Program-made: the position numbers and the translations under genes
Shown: in pieces, positions 62,028 through 64,000 of the stretch
Layout: each line of letters begins with the position of its first letter
How positions within the stretch are numbered: the stretch's first letter is position 1
DNA from: Caulobacteraceae bacterium
GTDB lineage: Bacteria; Pseudomonadota; Alphaproteobacteria; Caulobacterales; Caulobacteraceae
NCBI GenBank assembly: GCA_947475875.1
Contig: CANJME010000004.1
Coordinates: 118,647-182,646 of the forward strand
Length of the DNA: 64,000 bases
Reading direction: 5' to 3'
The notes under the pieces: model-generated
Told to the model about the DNA's origin: nothing
Databases searched by the model: none
What the model saw: only the letters and a program-made list of their open reading frames with translations

Positions 62028-62768
62028 ATGAAGGCCCAGTTGTTGACCGCAGCAGCGATCCTGACTCTCGGCGCAGGCAGTCTGGCTTTCGCCCAGCCGC
62101 CGGCCGCGCCCCCTGCGGCTCCGGCCGCCCCGACGCCTCCCGCCATCGTCGCCTTGCCCGCCAAGGGCGGCGCCAAGCTCACGGTCACCACGCCCGCCTT
62201 CCAGAACGGCGCGGACATCCCCTTCGCCAACACCCAGTATCAGGGCAACCACTTCCCGGGCCTGGCCTGGACGGCAGGACCGGCGACCACCAAATCCTAC
62301 GCCATCATCATGCAGGACACCGACGGGCCGAACGGGCGCATCATCCTGCACTGGACCATGTACAATATCCCCGCCACCATCCGCTCGCTGCCGGCCGACA
62401 TGGCCCCCGAGGCGCTGCCCGCGGGTTCGAGCTACGGCCCCAATATCCAGGGCGCCAACCGGCCCTATTTCGGACCGCGCACGCCGGCCGGGCCCAAGCA
62501 TAACTATCACATCCAGGTTTTTGCCCTCGACACCACCCTGACCGCCGATCCGGCCATGCTCTATCCGGCGCTGGAAGCGGCGCTGAAGGATCACGTGCTG
62601 GCGTCAGGTGAAGTTGTGGGCCTGGGCAGTGTCGATCCGAACGCTCCGCCCCCTCCCGCGCGCGGCGGCGGCGGGGGCGGCGGCGGTCGTGGGGGGCCTC
62701 CGGGCGCCGGCGCGCCCGTGGGCGGACCTCCCGCCGGCGGGGCTCCCGGTCGCGGCCCGGGCCAGTAG
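62028..62768 (+). CDS. Exported PEBP/YbhB-YbcL-family protein, paralogue 1
   Basis: 246 residues from ATG 62028, with AAGGGA about 8 nt upstream. Signal peptide (MKAQLLTAAAILTLGAGSLAFAQ) and a PEBP domain (about 45-205): FQNGADIPFANTQYQGNHFPGLAWTAGPATT, IIMQDTDGPNG, ILHWTMYNIP, and the C-terminal VFALDTTLTADPAM stretch. The DPD/HWxxY-type anion pocket is conserved (DTD, H). A Gly/Arg/Pro-rich tail (PPPPARGGGGGGGGRGGPPG) follows. Bacterial PEBPs have no proven single role. The next gene is a paralogue. Confidence 0.88.
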   Translation: MKAQLLTAAAILTLGAGSLAFAQPPAAPPAAPAAPTPPAIVALPAKGGAKLTVTTPAFQNGADIPFANTQYQGNHFPGLAWTAGPATTKSYAIIMQDTDGPNGRIILHWTMYNIPATIRSLPADMAPEALPAGSSYGPNIQGANRPYFGPRTPAGPKHNYHIQVFALDTTLTADPAMLYPALEAALKDHVLASGEVVGLGSVDPNAPPPPARGGGGGGGGRGGPPGAGAPVGGPPAGGAPGRGPGQ

Positions 62769-62963
62769 CCAGGCGGGGCTATTCCTTCAGTCCCGTGTCG
62801 GGACTGCAAAACTACGCCAATGCGCAGGCGCCATACTGACGCAATGCTGCGCGACTATGAGCGTGAGGACGAGCGTCTTGGCCCATTGAACAAACGGAAC
62901 TCAGACGTCAAATAGGGGCAAATCGGGGACGGGATTTCCCGAACAGAGGATCAAAGAACAACA

Positions 62964-63719
62964 ATGTCGAGAAAAAACCTGGTTTCTACCGGCGTCCTGG
63001 CGCTGATGCTCGGCGCGGCCGCGACGGCGGTTTACGCCCAGCGCGGTGGCGGTGGCTTCCAGGGCGGTCCCCCGCCCGGCGTCGTCATTCAGGGCCCCAC
63101 GGGCGATTCGCCGCCTCCCAAGGCGCCGCCGCCCTCCAAACCGCTGGCCGTGCGCGACATCCCCGCCCGGGGCGGCGCCAAGCTCACCGTCACCTCGCCT
63201 GCCTTCCAGGACGGAAAGGACATCCCCGGCGAGAACACCCAGTACCAGTTCAATCTGTTTCCGGGCCTGAACTGGACGCCGGGCCCGGCGGGCACAAAGT
63301 CCTACGTCCTGATCCTGCAGGATGCGGAAACCGCCATGATGGACGGCTCGCCCAACCTTCACTTCTCGCTCTACAATCTGTCGCCGAACTCCACGAGCCT
63401 GAAGCAGAACATGGATCCGCGCCGCACGCCGCCGGGCGCCAACTACGGACCCAACTACTACGGCCGCTCGCAGTCCTACCTCGGGCCGCGCGTTCCGGCG
63501 GGCCCCAAGCACCACTTCCACTTCGAGATCTTCGCCCTGGACACGATGCTGAACAACGAAGAGATCGCCGATTACGGCGATCTGATGGACGCCATGCGCG
63601 GCCACGTCCTGGCTTCGGGCGAAATCGTCGGCTCCAGCTCGGCTGACCTCGACGCCGGCGTGAACCCCATGAACCGCGGCGGCCCGGGTGGCCCCGGCGG
63701 CGGCGGTCGCGGCGGGTAG
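62964..63719 (+). CDS. Exported PEBP/YbhB-YbcL-family protein, paralogue 2
   Basis: 251 residues from ATG 62964. Signal peptide (NLVSTGVLALMLGAAATAVYAQ), a Gly/Pro-rich start (GGGGFQGGPPPG), then a PEBP domain with the same landmarks as the previous protein: FQDGKDIPGENTQYQFNLFPGLNWTPGPAGT, ILQDAETAMMDG (DxD replaced by DAE), LHFSLYNLSPNS and FEIFALDTMLNN. A Gly/Arg tail ends it. The anion pocket residues differ from paralogue 1 (Asp-Thr-Asp versus Asp-Ala-Glu), so ligand choice may have diverged after duplication. Confidence 0.88.
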   Translation: MSRKNLVSTGVLALMLGAAATAVYAQRGGGGFQGGPPPGVVIQGPTGDSPPPKAPPPSKPLAVRDIPARGGAKLTVTSPAFQDGKDIPGENTQYQFNLFPGLNWTPGPAGTKSYVLILQDAETAMMDGSPNLHFSLYNLSPNSTSLKQNMDPRRTPPGANYGPNYYGRSQSYLGPRVPAGPKHHFHFEIFALDTMLNNEEIADYGDLMDAMRGHVLASGEIVGSSSADLDAGVNPMNRGGPGGPGGGGRGG

Positions 63720-63721
63720 GA

Positions 63722-63817
63722 GCGCATTCCGAAAAGTGGGAACCGGTTTTCGGAATAAATGCGCGTCAAAGCAAAAAACTGGATCGGCGGTCTAGTTCAA
63801 TCAGATCGCCGATCCAG
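63722..63817. repeat. Interspersed repeat with two hairpins
   Basis: First hairpin: GCGCATTCCGAAAA at 63722 pairs with TTTTCGGAAT...ATGCGC at 63747-63764. Second: CTGGATCGGCG (63779-63789) pairs with CGCCGATCCAG (63807-63817). This two-part sequence resembles intergenic repeats that occur many times in alphaproteobacterial genomes. It follows the PEBP stop by 2 nt and may also terminate transcription. Confidence 0.75.
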
Positions 63818-63963
63818 GGCTTTAAGCCCGGCCCTTAGCGCGGCCAGCGCCAGTAAGAATATAAGAATAGGGCGACATCGCTTAATTGAGGTAGGCCCAC
63901 CCTGCTTTGGGTACGAAGTCAGCGGGACTGATGATTCCGCAGCTTCACGAAGGAGGATGGGCC
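63818..63963 (+). mobile_element. Probable left end of an IS110-family element with non-coding leader
   Basis: 146 nt without ORF, less GC-rich than its surroundings, immediately before the apparent IS110-type transposase start. Short hairpins are visible (GGGCTTTAAGCCC at 63817-63829; GCGACATCGC; CCCACCC/GGGT). In IS110-group elements the left non-coding end encodes the bridge RNA that guides the recombinase. The exact element end and core dinucleotide cannot be set, because the element's right part is outside the window. Confidence 0.4.
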
Positions 63964-64000
63964 ATGGGCGAAGTTTACGCCGCACTGGATGTATCGGACA
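63964..64000 (+). CDS. IS110-family transposase, first 12 codons only (3' cut by window)
   Basis: ATG 63964 with AGGAGG 7 nt upstream; the residues seen are MGEVYAALDVSD. The pattern [V/A]-x-LDVS at this position is the N-terminus of IS110/IS1111 recombinases, where the Asp is the first residue of the DEDD site. Only 37 nt are visible, so the family call is tentative, and IS110 versus IS1111 group cannot be told apart. Confidence 0.55.
   Translation, partial: MGEVYAALDVSD

Overview
The window is high-GC alphaproteobacterial DNA, most likely from the order Caulobacterales. The strongest marker is an 841-residue PleC-like cell-cycle histidine kinase whose phospho-acceptor His falls at residue 609, next to the His610 known for Caulobacter PleC. 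Supporting signs are a holdfast-type polysaccharide export set (hfsD, hfsA, hfsB), an alphaproteobacterial phasin, a PAS_5 protein and the xseB-ispA-dxs gene order. I cannot name the genus. No rRNA, tRNA, CRISPR array or replication origin was recognised.

Layout. 1-4.2 kb: end of a cytochrome c maturation operon (ccmF, ccmH) and a DegP-type periplasmic protease with Gly/Arg-rich tails. 4.2-7.4 kb: an AtuA-like protein divergent from a cobalt-type nitrile hydratase (nthA, nthB). 7.4-10.9 kb: a three-gene leftward operon of exported proteins (DUF1588-like haem protein, a small unknown protein, DUF1501 protein), a set more familiar from Planctomycetes and Myxococcota. 11-16 kb: omega-aminotransferase, glnE and a phasin behind a perfect palindrome. 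16.4-18.3 kb: an ECF sigma factor, a likely membrane anti-sigma factor and a metal-sensor-like periplasmic protein. 18.3-23.6 kb: pleC and pepN. 24.0-24.9 kb: a GxxExxY (PD-(D/E)XK nuclease-fold) gene framed by 31-nt inverted repeats, the most mobile-looking object here. 25-32 kb: alcohol dehydrogenase, ferredoxin reductase, a mannose-1-phosphate guanylyltransferase fused to an AGE-family epimerase domain, a tandem pair of small exported proteins, and gatB. 32-36 kb: small and hypothetical exported proteins, a serine hydrolase, a GST and a Sel1-type protein. 36-39.6 kb: hfsD divergent from hfsA-hfsB. 39.8-42 kb: a four-part fusion (redoxin, cytochrome c, copper monooxygenase, EF-hands). 42-45.5 kb: leftward SGNH hydrolase, unknown exported protein, VWA protein. 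45.5-50.1 kb: HDAC-like protein, phosphatase and the isoprenoid operon xseB-ispA-dxs. 50-61 kb: M28 and M16 peptidases, a FecR-domain lipoprotein, a 2OG-Fe(II) oxygenase, a PAS protein, a Cys-Pro repeat protein, a YkgJ-type protein and a TPR lipoprotein. 61-63.7 kb: an orphan ModE and two exported PEBP paralogues. 63.7-64 kb: interspersed repeats and the first codons of an apparent IS110-family transposase.

Themes. Many genes encode exported proteins, and at least seven of them carry Gly/Arg-rich or Pro/Ala-rich low-complexity tails or inserts. Three convergent gene pairs share a single CTAG as both stop codons. Ordinary housekeeping islands alternate with accessory genes; the clearest signs of mobility are the GxxExxY cassette and the right-edge transposase. 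Family assignments were made by reading motifs, without database searches.
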